A DNA stretch of 10,558 nucleotides from Chitinophagia bacterium (GTDB lineage Bacteria; Bacteroidota; Bacteroidia; Chitinophagales; Chitinophagaceae). Made by a program: the position numbers and the translations under genes. The notes under the pieces are model-generated. The model was given only the letters and a program-made list of their open reading frames with translations, made no database searches and was not told where the DNA came from. The stretch lies in contig RGVM01000043.1 of assembly GCA_010027295.1 (NCBI GenBank), positions 1 to 10,558 of the forward strand, given 5' to 3'. Within the stretch, counting starts at the first letter, position 1; each line of letters opens with the position of its first letter. Shown here piece after piece: positions 1-6,739 of this stretch.

Positions 1-2
1 AC

Positions 3-1808
3 CGGGCCTCCATGCCGCCGGCCTTTCCGCCCGAACGGCATGGGGTGTTGATGGAGCGACTGGCCGGCCTGAAGAAGGATAGTTCCTACCGTAGCACGCC
101 CGACACCGCCGGCCGGCTGGGCAAGGAGCATCTCTACCAGAACTTCGTCCGGAATTCGAAGAACAACCAGGGCAACCATGACATTGGCTTTCGCGTCGTC
201 CATTCCGATGCGGTTCTGCATCCACGTCCGGCAGCGGCTGTCTTCCCTCTTTTCGGGGTGAAGGAGCGTCAGCCGGAGCAGCGGATGGGCACTGACAGGC
301 CCTTGTACAGGATCCGGGAGGTCTTGCCGACGCCGATGGATGATTCGCCTGATTCCATCCTGGCCTTTCTCCCGGCCCTGGGTCTGCCATCGGGACTTCT
401 CAGCCACAATCATTCTCCGGCCATGGAAGTCATGCCCAACGGCGATGTGCTGATGGTCATCTACACCTCGGTCAGTGAGACGACCCATGATGTGAAGCTG
501 ATGGTTACGCGGCTACGCTACGGCGCCCGGGAATGGGACCCGCCGGCCATCCTGCTCGACTGCGCCGATGCCAACGACCATGCGCCCCTGCTCTGGCAGG
601 ATGCCGACACCACCTGGCTGGTCTGGGGCAACAATAAATATGAAGCCTCTTTCCCCTTCCAGTGGACCCGGTCGTACGACTTCGGGCATACCTGGGAGCC
701 GGTCCGTTTCCCCGTGTTCCGGACCCCGGTCCTGGAGCATTCGGCCCAGCCCATCACCTCGGCCTTCCGGGATGTTTCGGGTACCATATATATAGGAAGC
801 GACGGGGTGGGTTCGGCCTCGGTCCTTTGGCGGAGCGAGGATAATGGACGGACCTGGATCGATCCTGGGGGGCGGACCCAGGGAAGACATAGCGCCTTTC
901 TGCCGCTGAAGGATGGTCGTATCCTGGCCATCGGCGGAAAGAACTCTCATTTCGAAGGGGCGATGCCGAAGTTCCTATCCTCGGACAAAGGAGCCAGCTG
1001 GACCGTGGAGCGGACGCCTTTCATGCCCCTGGGGTCGGGACAAAGGCCATCGGCCATCCGTCTGCGGAGCGGTCGCATCCTCGTTTCGGGAGACCTTGAC
1101 AGCCGGATGGGGAAGCTGCCCGACAGTCTGACGCGGTTGCCGCGCAACCGGGGTTGCTATGTCGCCTATTCCGACGACGAGGGGGCGCATTGGACCTTCA
1201 AGATGCTGCCTGGTTCGCAATTGGGCAACACCGACGATGTCGACATGCGGTTCCGTACGCTGGGCTACTCCGTCTTGCGTCAGGGTCCGAACGGGAACAT
1301 CCATCTGATCGCCACCGTGGTCCATCCCGTCCTGCATTACGAATTCAACGAGGCCTGGCTTTCGAATCCCGACACCCTGGTTTCGAGTTGGCCGGGTGAA
1401 TCATCCCGAATCATGTCTGTCCGCCTCATCCGTGAGAGGTATGCCGATGGGCGTCCTAAGCATGAATACCGTCTGGCCAGGACGGCGGATGGCATGTATT
1501 GGCTTCATGGACAGGAGACATGGTTCGATGCCCGGGGCATCCGTATCTATACGTCTACGCATCGGCTGGGGGAAAAGACAGGCCTCGAGACCTTTCAACC
1601 GACAGGCAAACTATCTTGGGTGACTACACATGGCTTGGGTGTATACGAGCGGAAAACCTATCACCAGAATGGGTCTGTCCGTTCCGTCAGCCGTTGGAAG
1701 GGCATGTATGCGGATGGGGAGGCCGTCGAATATGGTATCGATGGTCGACTGGTGCAGAGGTTGCGCTTTGAACATGGCGAGCTGAAGAGCGTCATGGGAC
1801 ATCGTTGA
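3..1808 (+). CDS. Asp-box sialidase-like propeller protein with FGE-like N-terminal remnant and C-terminal MORN-type repeats (5' partial)
   Basis: The reading frame is open to the left edge, so the true start is probably outside the window; the first ATG inside is at 12, and residue numbers here count from it. Residues about 44-63 (ending NHDIGFRVV) look like the C-terminal end of a formylglycine-generating-enzyme/SUMF1 domain. Residues about 115-460 form a beta-propeller-like region with four Asp boxes: SYDFGHTW (221-228), SEDNGRTW (275-282), SSDKGASW (323-330) and SDDEGAHW (387-394). This matches BNR/sialidase-family proteins. Residues about 476-593 carry MORN-2-type repeats, for example YHQNGSVRSVSRWKG and YGIDGRLVQRLRFEHGEL. 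I see no clear arginine-triad RIP motif, so sialidase activity is not established; glycan binding or another glycosidase role is possible. The stop is followed 16 bp later by the 19-bp repeat array. The fold is confident, the substrate unknown. Confidence 0.8.
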   Translation, partial: RASMPPAFPPERHGVLMERLAGLKKDSSYRSTPDTAGRLGKEHLYQNFVRNSKNNQGNHDIGFRVVHSDAVLHPRPAAAVFPLFGVKERQPEQRMGTDRPLYRIREVLPTPMDDSPDSILAFLPALGLPSGLLSHNHSPAMEVMPNGDVLMVIYTSVSETTHDVKLMVTRLRYGAREWDPPAILLDCADANDHAPLLWQDADTTWLVWGNNKYEASFPFQWTRSYDFGHTWEPVRFPVFRTPVLEHSAQPITSAFRDVSGTIYIGSDGVGSASVLWRSEDNGRTWIDPGGRTQGRHSAFLPLKDGRILAIGGKNSHFEGAMPKFLSSDKGASWTVERTPFMPLGSGQRPSAIRLRSGRILVSGDLDSRMGKLPDSLTRLPRNRGCYVAYSDDEGAHWTFKMLPGSQLGNTDDVDMRFRTLGYSVLRQGPNGNIHLIATVVHPVLHYEFNEAWLSNPDTLVSSWPGESSRIMSVRLIRERYADGRPKHEYRLARTADGMYWLHGQETWFDARGIRIYTSTHRLGEKTGLETFQPTGKLSWVTTHGLGVYERKTYHQNGSVRSVSRWKGMYADGEAVEYGIDGRLVQRLRFEHGELKSVMGHR

Positions 1809-1824
1809 TGCATGTCACCCCGTA

Positions 1825-2014
1825 GTTCTCAAAACCGGAGGTGGTTCTCAGAACTCGGGAAGGTTCTCAAAATCCCAGGTAGTTCTCAGAACCCGGGGTG
1901 GTTCTGAGAATATGGGGCAGTTCTCAAAACCGGGGGTGGTTCTCAGAACTCGGGTAGGTTCTCAAAACCCCAGGTAGTTCTCAAAACCCGGGGTGGTTCT
2001 GAGGACAGGATATG
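1825..2014. repeat. Ten-unit tandem array of a 19-bp repeat, organised as a duplicated 95-bp block
   Basis: GTTCTC or GTTCTG begins at 1825, 1844, 1863, 1882, 1901, 1920, 1939, 1958, 1977 and 1996, an exact 19-bp period with no slippage. The best unit is GTTCTCAGAACCCGGGGTG (1882-1900). Units 1-4 match units 6-9 with one mismatch each, and units 5 and 10 share the variant GTTCTGAG, so the array is a 95-bp five-unit block copied once. Each unit contains the near-palindrome GTTCT-C-AGAAC followed by a C/G-rich half. The period is not a multiple of three and there are no spacers, so this is neither coding repeat nor CRISPR. It lies between the propeller gene and the lipoprotein gene. Confidence 0.95.
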
Positions 2015-2028
2015 CACAACCATCTGCG

Positions 2029-2044
2029 TACTCATGTATGAGTA
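2029..2044. promoter_or_regulatory. 16-bp palindrome upstream of the lipoprotein gene (operator-like)
   Basis: Arms TACTCAT and ATGAGTA flank a central GT, giving a 7-bp perfect inverted repeat. It lies 70 bp before the lipoprotein ATG in an AT-richer stretch, as expected for a dimeric regulator site. The stretch 2045-2114 that follows holds nothing else I can name with confidence; a TACCATTTGG just before the ATG is only a loose match to the Bacteroidota -7 element and sits too close to the start. A regulatory role is inferred from symmetry and position only. Confidence 0.35.
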
Positions 2045-2114
2045 TAGTCGGCAAAGCGTTTCATGGGTAAATTGAATGGTGAATTGATTTCCAAATTCCT
2101 CAACTACCATTTGG

Positions 2115-2798
2115 ATGAAACGGATCCTTTTTCTTGTGGTCTTCACTGCAAGCATATTCTCGTGTGGGGGCTCTACCGGTTCTCAGTCCGGTGATGGCAA
2201 GCTGTATATGCGTACAATGTCTTGGGCGGGCGGCACTCTTGACATTTCCTGGTATTATGTCACCAAGGACAAGATCGTCGTGAACCCGTTGGGTGGGGCT
2301 GACCCAGTGGACATGAGCGTCGAGACGGCACGCAACACCCGCAATGTCGCCAGCTACCGGGATCTGGGGGATGGCCAGTGGGAGGTCAAATGGGGCGATG
2401 GACGTACGCAGACGGTCCGGGTGGAAATGAAGGGTGGCGATGTGTCTGCCTTTGACGGAGGCCTGATGTCGGAGATCAAACCCTTCCCCGACAGTCATTT
2501 CGAGGATCTGACCTATACCGGACTGGCATCCACCAGCCAGGTGACGCGATTCGTGAAGATCTTCTTCGGCAAGGATGGCCGGTTCAAGATGTACCGTCTG
2601 GGGTCGGTGACAGGGGGCCCCGGCACGGTTGGTGTGGGTGCGGACGAACAGACGAGCGCGGGGCAATACGACATCAAGGGGAATACCGTTCATTTCCGCT
2701 ACGACGACGGGACCGAATGGATCACCGTGGGCCAGCCCTACGACTTGGGGAATGGAGAGATCATCCTCGGCGACCAGTTGTTCAAGAAGCCCAGCTGA
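2115..2798 (+). CDS. Predicted lipoprotein of unknown function
   Basis: The 227-residue protein starts with Lys-Arg, a hydrophobic stretch (residues 4-15) and a cysteine at 17 in the context SIFSC, which reads as a type II signal peptide with a lipobox of slightly unusual form (Phe at -2). The mature protein would be membrane-anchored outside the cytoplasm. The rest looks beta-rich, with many Gly-Asp and DG turns. The C-terminal part (about 148-225) has a strand-turn pattern, including FFGKDGRFKMY, SAGQYDIKGNTVHFRYDDGT and GEIILGDQLF, that recalls lipocalin-like or other small Bacteroidota beta-barrel lipoproteins; I cannot assign a family. The ATG at 2115 is chosen because it gives the complete signal peptide. 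It stands alone on its strand, after the repeat array and before the hydrolase gene. Confidence 0.75.
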   Translation: MKRILFLVVFTASIFSCGGSTGSQSGDGKLYMRTMSWAGGTLDISWYYVTKDKIVVNPLGGADPVDMSVETARNTRNVASYRDLGDGQWEVKWGDGRTQTVRVEMKGGDVSAFDGGLMSEIKPFPDSHFEDLTYTGLASTSQVTRFVKIFFGKDGRFKMYRLGSVTGGPGTVGVGADEQTSAGQYDIKGNTVHFRYDDGTEWITVGQPYDLGNGEIILGDQLFKKPS

Positions 2799-2876
2799 CT
2801 CCCTGCGAGGCAAGGATGGGTATGTTCTCCGCGGTCAAGACGTGCCACCTGGGGAATGAGTATATTTTCCACGGTC

Positions 2877-2933
2877 ACCCGCCACCGGCGGGTAGGGCGC
2901 TTTCCAAACTTGGGGCTCTCCGCCGCAGGCGGA
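2877..2933. repeat. Two short GC-rich hairpins between the lipoprotein and hydrolase genes
   Basis: ACCCGCC and GGCGGGT form a 7-bp stem with a 3-base loop (2877-2893), and TCCGCC and GGCGGA form a 6-bp stem with loop GCA (2919-2933). The second is followed within about 10 bp by TTACTTTTGTT, so it may act as a weak terminator for the lipoprotein gene. There is no long T run directly after either stem. Confidence 0.4.
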
Positions 2934-2971
2934 TGGGGGTTACTTTTGTTCAGCTTTCGATATGTTTGGGT

Positions 2972-2979
2972 TAGATTTG
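2972..2979 (+). promoter_or_regulatory. Bacteroidota-type -7 promoter element, TAGATTTG
   Basis: TAGATTTG matches the TAnnTTTG consensus; a TTTG at 2945-2948 lies 23 bp upstream as a possible -33 element, a little wider than usual. A second match, TATGTTTG, lies at 2961-2968. The first would start transcription only about 5 bp before the ATG at 2990, making the message almost leaderless. The second would leave a leader of about 16 bases. Confidence 0.4.
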
Positions 2980-2989
2980 TTTACACAAT

Positions 2990-4006
2990 ATGCGTAGCCT
3001 CGTCTGGTTCGGGTGTCTGGCCATGTGGATTGTTTTTCCCGCCTTTCTGCCACCGAAGCCGTTGGTATCGAGGCATTTTCGGCTGGAGCGTTTGGCAGAC
3101 GGCGTATGGGCGGCAATCAACAACACTGAGCAGGGAGGCCATGCCATCTGCAATGCGGGTATCATCGACCTGGGTGACCGGACGGTCGTCTTCGACCCGT
3201 TCATGAATTTAGATGCGGCGGCGGAGTTGCGACGGGTGGCGGAGCATCTGACAGGTCGCCGGGCAACCTGGGTTGTGAACAGCCATCACCACAACGACCA
3301 TATCCGTGGCAACCAGGTGTTTCTGCCCGCCGCCATCGTCTCGACGGCCTGGAACCGGCGCGAGATCTCGGTTACCGAGCCGCGGCAGCTGCAATGGGAG
3401 CGCGCGCATGCTCCCGGAATCCTGGCGATGTACCGTAAGCAGCTGGCTTCGGCCCGTACAGCGAAGGAGAAGGAGGATATTTTTTTATGGCTGGGCTATT
3501 TCGAGGGGATGGTGCAGAGTGGACCCAGGATCCGGACGACACTGCCGGACGTGCTGTTCAGCGACAGCCTCTGGATATATGGAAGCCGTCGGAGTCTGAA
3601 GTTGCTCGAGTTCCGAAATGGCCATACAGCCAGTGACGTGGTGGTCATCCTGCCCTCCGAGGGCATTGTCTTTACCGGGGATCTTTTCTTCCACTATGCG
3701 CACCCACATCTTGTGGATGGGGACCCCGATTCCCTAGTCCGGCATCTGGGTATGCTGGCAGGGGAGGCATCGTGGAAGACCTTCGTCCCGGGCCATGGCC
3801 CGTTGGGCGGGCGGGAGAACCTGCGGCAGTTAGCGGGGTATGTGACGGACCTCCAGGAGCTGGTAAGGACGGGGAAGGCCCGCGGTATGACGGACTCGGC
3901 TATCGTGGCTCAGCCTATACCGGACGTTTATGCGGGTTGGACCTTCGGGCGCCGGTTTTTCGAGGAAAATATGGCGTTTTTATGTGGGAGGATGTCGGGC
4001 CAGTAG
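2990..4006 (+). CDS. Secreted or membrane-anchored metallo-beta-lactamase-fold hydrolase
   Basis: The 338-residue protein belongs to the MBL-fold metallohydrolases, which bind one or two zinc ions. The HxHxDH motif is HHHNDH at residues 99-104. Later ligand positions are seen in GHT (His212), TGD (Asp231) and PGHG (His269), in the expected order and spacing, so the enzyme should be active. Residues 4-20 are hydrophobic after Arg2, indicating a signal peptide or anchor and action outside the cytoplasm. The substrate cannot be read from the sequence; class B beta-lactamases, lactonases and other hydrolases share the fold. An in-frame TAG at 2972-2974 closes the frame upstream, so the ATG at 2990 is the first possible ATG start. 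It converges on nagA, with repeat elements in between. Confidence 0.88.
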   Translation: MRSLVWFGCLAMWIVFPAFLPPKPLVSRHFRLERLADGVWAAINNTEQGGHAICNAGIIDLGDRTVVFDPFMNLDAAAELRRVAEHLTGRRATWVVNSHHHNDHIRGNQVFLPAAIVSTAWNRREISVTEPRQLQWERAHAPGILAMYRKQLASARTAKEKEDIFLWLGYFEGMVQSGPRIRTTLPDVLFSDSLWIYGSRRSLKLLEFRNGHTASDVVVILPSEGIVFTGDLFFHYAHPHLVDGDPDSLVRHLGMLAGEASWKTFVPGHGPLGGRENLRQLAGYVTDLQELVRTGKARGMTDSAIVAQPIPDVYAGWTFGRRFFEENMAFLCGRMSGQ

Positions 4007-4021
4007 GTTGGACTTTTGGAG

Positions 4022-4133
4022 GGTGCTCACGGAGAAAGGTCTGACTGGGTTTCTAAAAGGGTTGGTTTTGAGCTCGCAGGCGTGGCACCCGGGACGGTGC
4101 CACGCGGAACCGATGACAGAGCCATGGCTAGCG
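4022..4133 (+). repeat. Intergenic hairpin repeat element, copy A
   Basis: It starts with GGTGCTCACGGAGAAAGGTC and, 48 bp later, has a 42-bp core (4070-4111) identical to copy D at 9497-9538. The core holds a perfect inverted repeat with arms GCGTGGCACC (4080-4089) and GGTGCCACGC (4096-4105) around the loop CGGGAC. The tail 4111-4133, CGATGA..GAG.CATGG, also matches the end of copy C (9424-9448). It lies between two convergent genes, where the hairpin could help terminate both, although no T tract follows. Confidence 0.88.
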
Positions 4134-4300
4134 GGTTCTCACCGGAGAAAGGGTCGGGTGTGATGATAAAACGGCGGTCTTCCTGATCTCTGGCGGGGCT
4201 AAAAGCCCGAGACGGTGCCATGCGGAACCCGTAGAACGCACCACGCTGACCCGCCATGGCGGATGCTACGCAGAACTCGCTGAACCTACCACTTTTGGTG
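4134..4300 (+). repeat. Intergenic repeat element, diverged copy B
   Basis: It begins GGTTCTCACCGGAGAAAGG directly after copy A and keeps GACGGTGCCATGCGGAACCC (4211-4230), the right half of the family hairpin. The left arm has been replaced: a different small hairpin, GGGCT/AGCCC, occupies 4195-4207. A perfect palindrome CCGCCATGGCGG lies at 4251-4262. Together with copy A it fills the whole 4007-4305 gap between the hydrolase gene and nagA; no gene is seen there. Confidence 0.65.
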
Positions 4301-4305
4301 TGCTC

Positions 4306-5499
4306 TCAAAGGGCGGACAGCCTTTTCCCTTGTATAATCGTCTCTGTAATGTTTATGTCATCGTCGAAGAGGACGATGTCAGCGTCCATTCCGGGGCGGA
4401 GGGCGCCGATGCGGTCCTGAAGCCCGAGGATGCGCGCCGGGGTGGCGGTGATCATGCGGACGGCTTCGGGGAGGGAGCAGTCGGCAAGTCGGATCATGGT
4501 GCGGACGAGTCGGTCGGCGGTGGCGACGCTTCCGGCGAAGGAAGACCTGTCGGGCAGTTTTGCGACTCCGTCCTCGATGATGACAGGCAGGCCATCTGAG
4601 CGGTTCCCCAGGATGCTGGGTCCTTCGGGCATGCCGGCGCCGCGCATGGCGTCGGTTATAAGGGCAATCCGGTCGGGGCCCTTGATTTTCAGGATCAGCT
4701 TGAGCAGCGGTGCCGGCAGATGTACTCCGTCGGCGATAATCTCGACATCCAGGTCGTCATGCAGGTAGCCGGCTTCGATCACGCCGGCGTAGCGGAAGGC
4801 GTTGCGTCGGGTCACGCCCGACATGGCAGAGTAGAAATGGGTGAGGAGGGTGTATCCGTTCCGGAAGGCTTCCAAGGCTTCCTCATAGACCGCATCGGTA
4901 TGCGCCATGGAGGGGAGGATGCCGCGGCTGGCGAGGATTCTTCCGAATTCCATGGCCCCCTTGCGTTCCGGGGCAATGCTCCAGCGCCGGATGGCGTGGG
5001 TGTGTCCGAGGATTTTCATGTATTCCTCCGGGTCTGGATCACGGATATGACGGGGATCCTGGGCGCCGCGCTGGGACATGGCGAAGTAGGGTCCTTCGAG
5101 GTGGAGGCCGAGGAAGCGGGACCCGTGGGTGATGCGGTTACATGCGTTCTCGTAGGCGTCGATGGTGTCGAGGATGCCCTGGGTGTCGGCCGTGAGGGTG
5201 GTGGGCAGCATCGAGGTGGTGCCATGGCGGGCATGGAGTTGGGCGATGGACTGGAAGGCTTCGAGGGTGCCGTCCATGAAATCATGGCCGCCGCCGCCAT
5301 GGACATGGATGTCGATGAACCCGGGTGCGATGTATCGACCGGCAGCGTCGAGGGTTTCGGCGTCCGGCCATTCGGTCTCGCCGGTGGTAACGGCAGCGAT
5401 GCGGCCATCCTCTATCAGGATATTGCCTTCCGCAAGGATCTGGTCGGGCAAAACGAGTTTTCCATGAATGATGCGCAACCTTTCATTCTTCACAGGCAT
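4306..5499 (-). CDS. nagA: N-acetylglucosamine-6-phosphate deacetylase
   Basis: This cytoplasmic amidohydrolase removes acetate from N-acetylglucosamine-6-phosphate, giving glucosamine-6-phosphate for NagB. From the ATG at 5499 it is 397 residues, the usual length. Visible hallmarks are the N-terminal metal motif GFIDIHVHG (His65, His67), the metal ligand in HLEGPYF (Glu135), AHTDA (His200), THFYSAM (His221), DGVH (His260) and the catalytic aspartate in LITDAM (Asp283), followed by FAGSVATADRLVRTM and the C-terminal GALRPGMDADIVLFD. All key residues are present. The frame can be extended to a TTG at 5541, but those 14 residues do not resemble the family and the ATG is preferred. It follows nagB by 69 bp on the same strand, probably one transcript. 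A TAGTATTTGG about 20 bp upstream of the ATG is a loose promoter match that could give extra transcription. Confidence 0.95.
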   Translation of the reverse strand: MPVKNERLRIIHGKLVLPDQILAEGNILIEDGRIAAVTTGETEWPDAETLDAAGRYIAPGFIDIHVHGGGGHDFMDGTLEAFQSIAQLHARHGTTSMLPTTLTADTQGILDTIDAYENACNRITHGSRFLGLHLEGPYFAMSQRGAQDPRHIRDPDPEEYMKILGHTHAIRRWSIAPERKGAMEFGRILASRGILPSMAHTDAVYEEALEAFRNGYTLLTHFYSAMSGVTRRNAFRYAGVIEAGYLHDDLDVEIIADGVHLPAPLLKLILKIKGPDRIALITDAMRGAGMPEGPSILGNRSDGLPVIIEDGVAKLPDRSSFAGSVATADRLVRTMIRLADCSLPEAVRMITATPARILGLQDRIGALRPGMDADIVLFDDDINITETIIQGKRLSAL

Positions 5500-5568
5500 A
5501 ACATCTGTACATTTTGAAAACCAAATACTAGCCAGACGCAAGTATTATGCGACTATTTAGGATTGCGG

Positions 5569-6327
5569 TCATTCCTTATGGTGTGGGAAGGAATCCGGCA
5601 GCAGGCTGGCGGCGGCGGTATCGAGGTACATCTCGCAGTCGGGATGGGTCTGTAGGATGCTGGCCGGGTGTCTGGGGTCGACCGCTCCGGTCAGGCAGTT
5701 ACAGACGGCGGCCGCTTTCCGTAGGTCGGGAACGGAGCAGATGATGCGCTTCGACGCCAGGATCTGGCGGATGGACATGCTGATGGCCTGGCGGGGCACG
5801 TCGTCGAGGGTGGGGAACCAGCCTTCGCCGAGTTGTTGTTTGCGGCAGGCTAGGTCGAGGTCGACGACGAGGAAGGGTTCATGGGTCTCGAAGTCGGCCG
5901 GCGGGTCGTTGAAGGCCAGGTGCCCGTTCTCTCCGATGCCTACCAGGGCCAGGTCGATGGTGACCGGTCGGATGAGGTCGCCGAGGCGTCGGCATTCGGT
6001 CTCGGGGTCGTTTTCTCCGTCGATGAGGTGGGTCGCTGCAAGGGGGGGCACCCTCTCGATGAAGCGTTGGCGCAGGTAACGTCTGAAGCTGGCGCCGTGT
6101 GTGTCGGGGAGTCCGATGTACTCGTCGAGGTGGAAGAGGGTGACGCGGGACCAGTCGATGCCGGGCTCGGCTATGAGGCGTTCGAGGGTATGAAACTGAC
6201 TGGTGCCGGTGGCGAGGATGATGTTGGCGGCACCGTTCCGCAGGAGTGCCTCTCGGATGGCATCGGCGGCGAGGCTGCCGGCGGCATGGCCGAGGGAGAT
6301 TGGACTGTCGTGGATGTGGACGTTCAT
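5569..6327 (-). CDS. nagB: Glucosamine-6-phosphate deaminase
   Basis: It converts glucosamine-6-phosphate to fructose-6-phosphate and ammonia, the step after NagA. The protein is 252 residues from the ATG at 6327; an upstream in-frame TTG at 6348 would add seven residues (numbers here use the ATG). Seen are the phosphate-loop region [14 protein letters not shown], the HLDEY motif (Asp68), and [14 protein letters not shown] (Asn134, His136, Asp141), which marks the NagB family rather than 6-phosphogluconolactonase. Compared with E. coli NagB, the active-site Glu148 is replaced by Asp and Asp141 by Asn; Asn is common in other NagB proteins, the Asp less so. It is first of a likely nagB-nagA pair. 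A three-arm inverted repeat lies about 110-160 bp upstream and may bear on its regulation. Confidence 0.93.
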   Translation of the reverse strand: MNVHIHDSPISLGHAAGSLAADAIREALLRNGAANIILATGTSQFHTLERLIAEPGIDWSRVTLFHLDEYIGLPDTHGASFRRYLRQRFIERVPPLAATHLIDGENDPETECRRLGDLIRPVTIDLALVGIGENGHLAFNDPPADFETHEPFLVVDLDLACRKQQLGEGWFPTLDDVPRQAISMSIRQILASKRIICSVPDLRKAAAVCNCLTGAVDPRHPASILQTHPDCEMYLDTAAASLLPDSFPHHKE

Positions 6328-6437
6328 GTCGTACTTCTTGACTCCCAACCTCCGTTAGCGGTCAGGGCCTGAGGAGTCTTAAATATCGGAAGATTTGAAG
6401 AAAGGCGGCAAGGTGTATGCGCTGTTGGCGGATGTGT

Positions 6438-6488
6438 ACCCTCCAAGGGCGGGGGTACCCTTGGAGAGTTAGGTGACTCTTGGAGGGT
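6438..6488. promoter_or_regulatory. Three-arm inverted repeat upstream of nagB
   Basis: ACCCTCCAAG (6438-6447) can pair perfectly with CTTGGAGGGT (6479-6488). A shifted part of the same arm, CTCCAAGGG (6441-6449), can pair with CCCTTGGAG (6458-6466). The two hairpins exclude each other. It lies between the stop of the 67-residue membrane protein gene and nagB, about 110-160 bp before the nagB ATG. It could be an operator with repeated half-sites or an RNA switch or attenuator. The rest of 6328-6535 shows no gene. Confidence 0.5.
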
Positions 6489-6535
6489 GGATTATCTGCC
6501 GTGGTCGTAGGATGATGGATCTGGCAGGGATGTTT

Positions 6536-6739
6536 TCAGGAACGGCTTGTCCGTTTTCTCAACCTTGCCCGCTGGCGGAAGTATAGCCAGGTGGAAAAGA
6601 TCCCCAGGAGAGGGTATGCGACGCAGAACATGTAGAAGTTGACCTCATAATAGGAGAGGCCAATCAGATTGGCCGCACTCATACAGAAGTCAGTGCAGTA
6701 CACATATAGATAGAGGACAAACTCTTTGAGCCAGTTCAT
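6536..6739 (-). CDS. Small membrane protein of unknown function (second gene of a coupled pair)
   Basis: The 67-residue protein has a hydrophobic, aromatic-rich N-terminal helix (about 4-20, many Tyr and Phe, Cys15 and Cys19), a second hydrophobic segment (about 33-53, YEVNFYMFCVAYPLLGIF) and a strongly basic tail (RQRARLRKRTSRS) that should lie in the cytoplasm. Its ATG overlaps the stop of the preceding gene as ATGA (6736-6739), so translation is very likely coupled. It has no domain I recognise; the NLIGLSYYEVNFYMFCVAYPLL segment looks like a conserved type of short Bacteroidota membrane protein, which is an impression rather than a search result. The tight overlap suggests that the two products act together or form a complex. 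Confidence 0.72.
   Translation of the reverse strand: MNWLKEFVLYLYVYCTDFCMSAANLIGLSYYEVNFYMFCVAYPLLGIFSTWLYFRQRARLRKRTSRS

Noticed and set aside
1825..2014. CRISPR array
   Set aside because: Units follow each other directly every 19 bp with no unique spacers, and there are no cas genes in view.
2005..2020. Replication origin with a DnaA box next to iterons
   Set aside because: Only one imperfect DnaA-box-like 9-mer is present, with no initiator gene and no AT-rich unwinding region of note; kept only as an option in the array finding.
2100..2813. Minus-strand frame opposite the lipoprotein gene
   Set aside because: It is about the same length as the plus-strand gene but lacks a signal peptide or domain, while the plus-strand frame has a convincing signal peptide with a lipobox cysteine.
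4080..4105. Classical intrinsic terminator
   Set aside because: The stem is strong but no T run follows on either strand, and the same element occurs in tandem and in other contexts, so it is listed as a repeat.
4720..5517. Plus-strand open frame opposite nagA
   Set aside because: It is antisense to a well-supported gene with all catalytic residues, and its product shows no recognisable motif.
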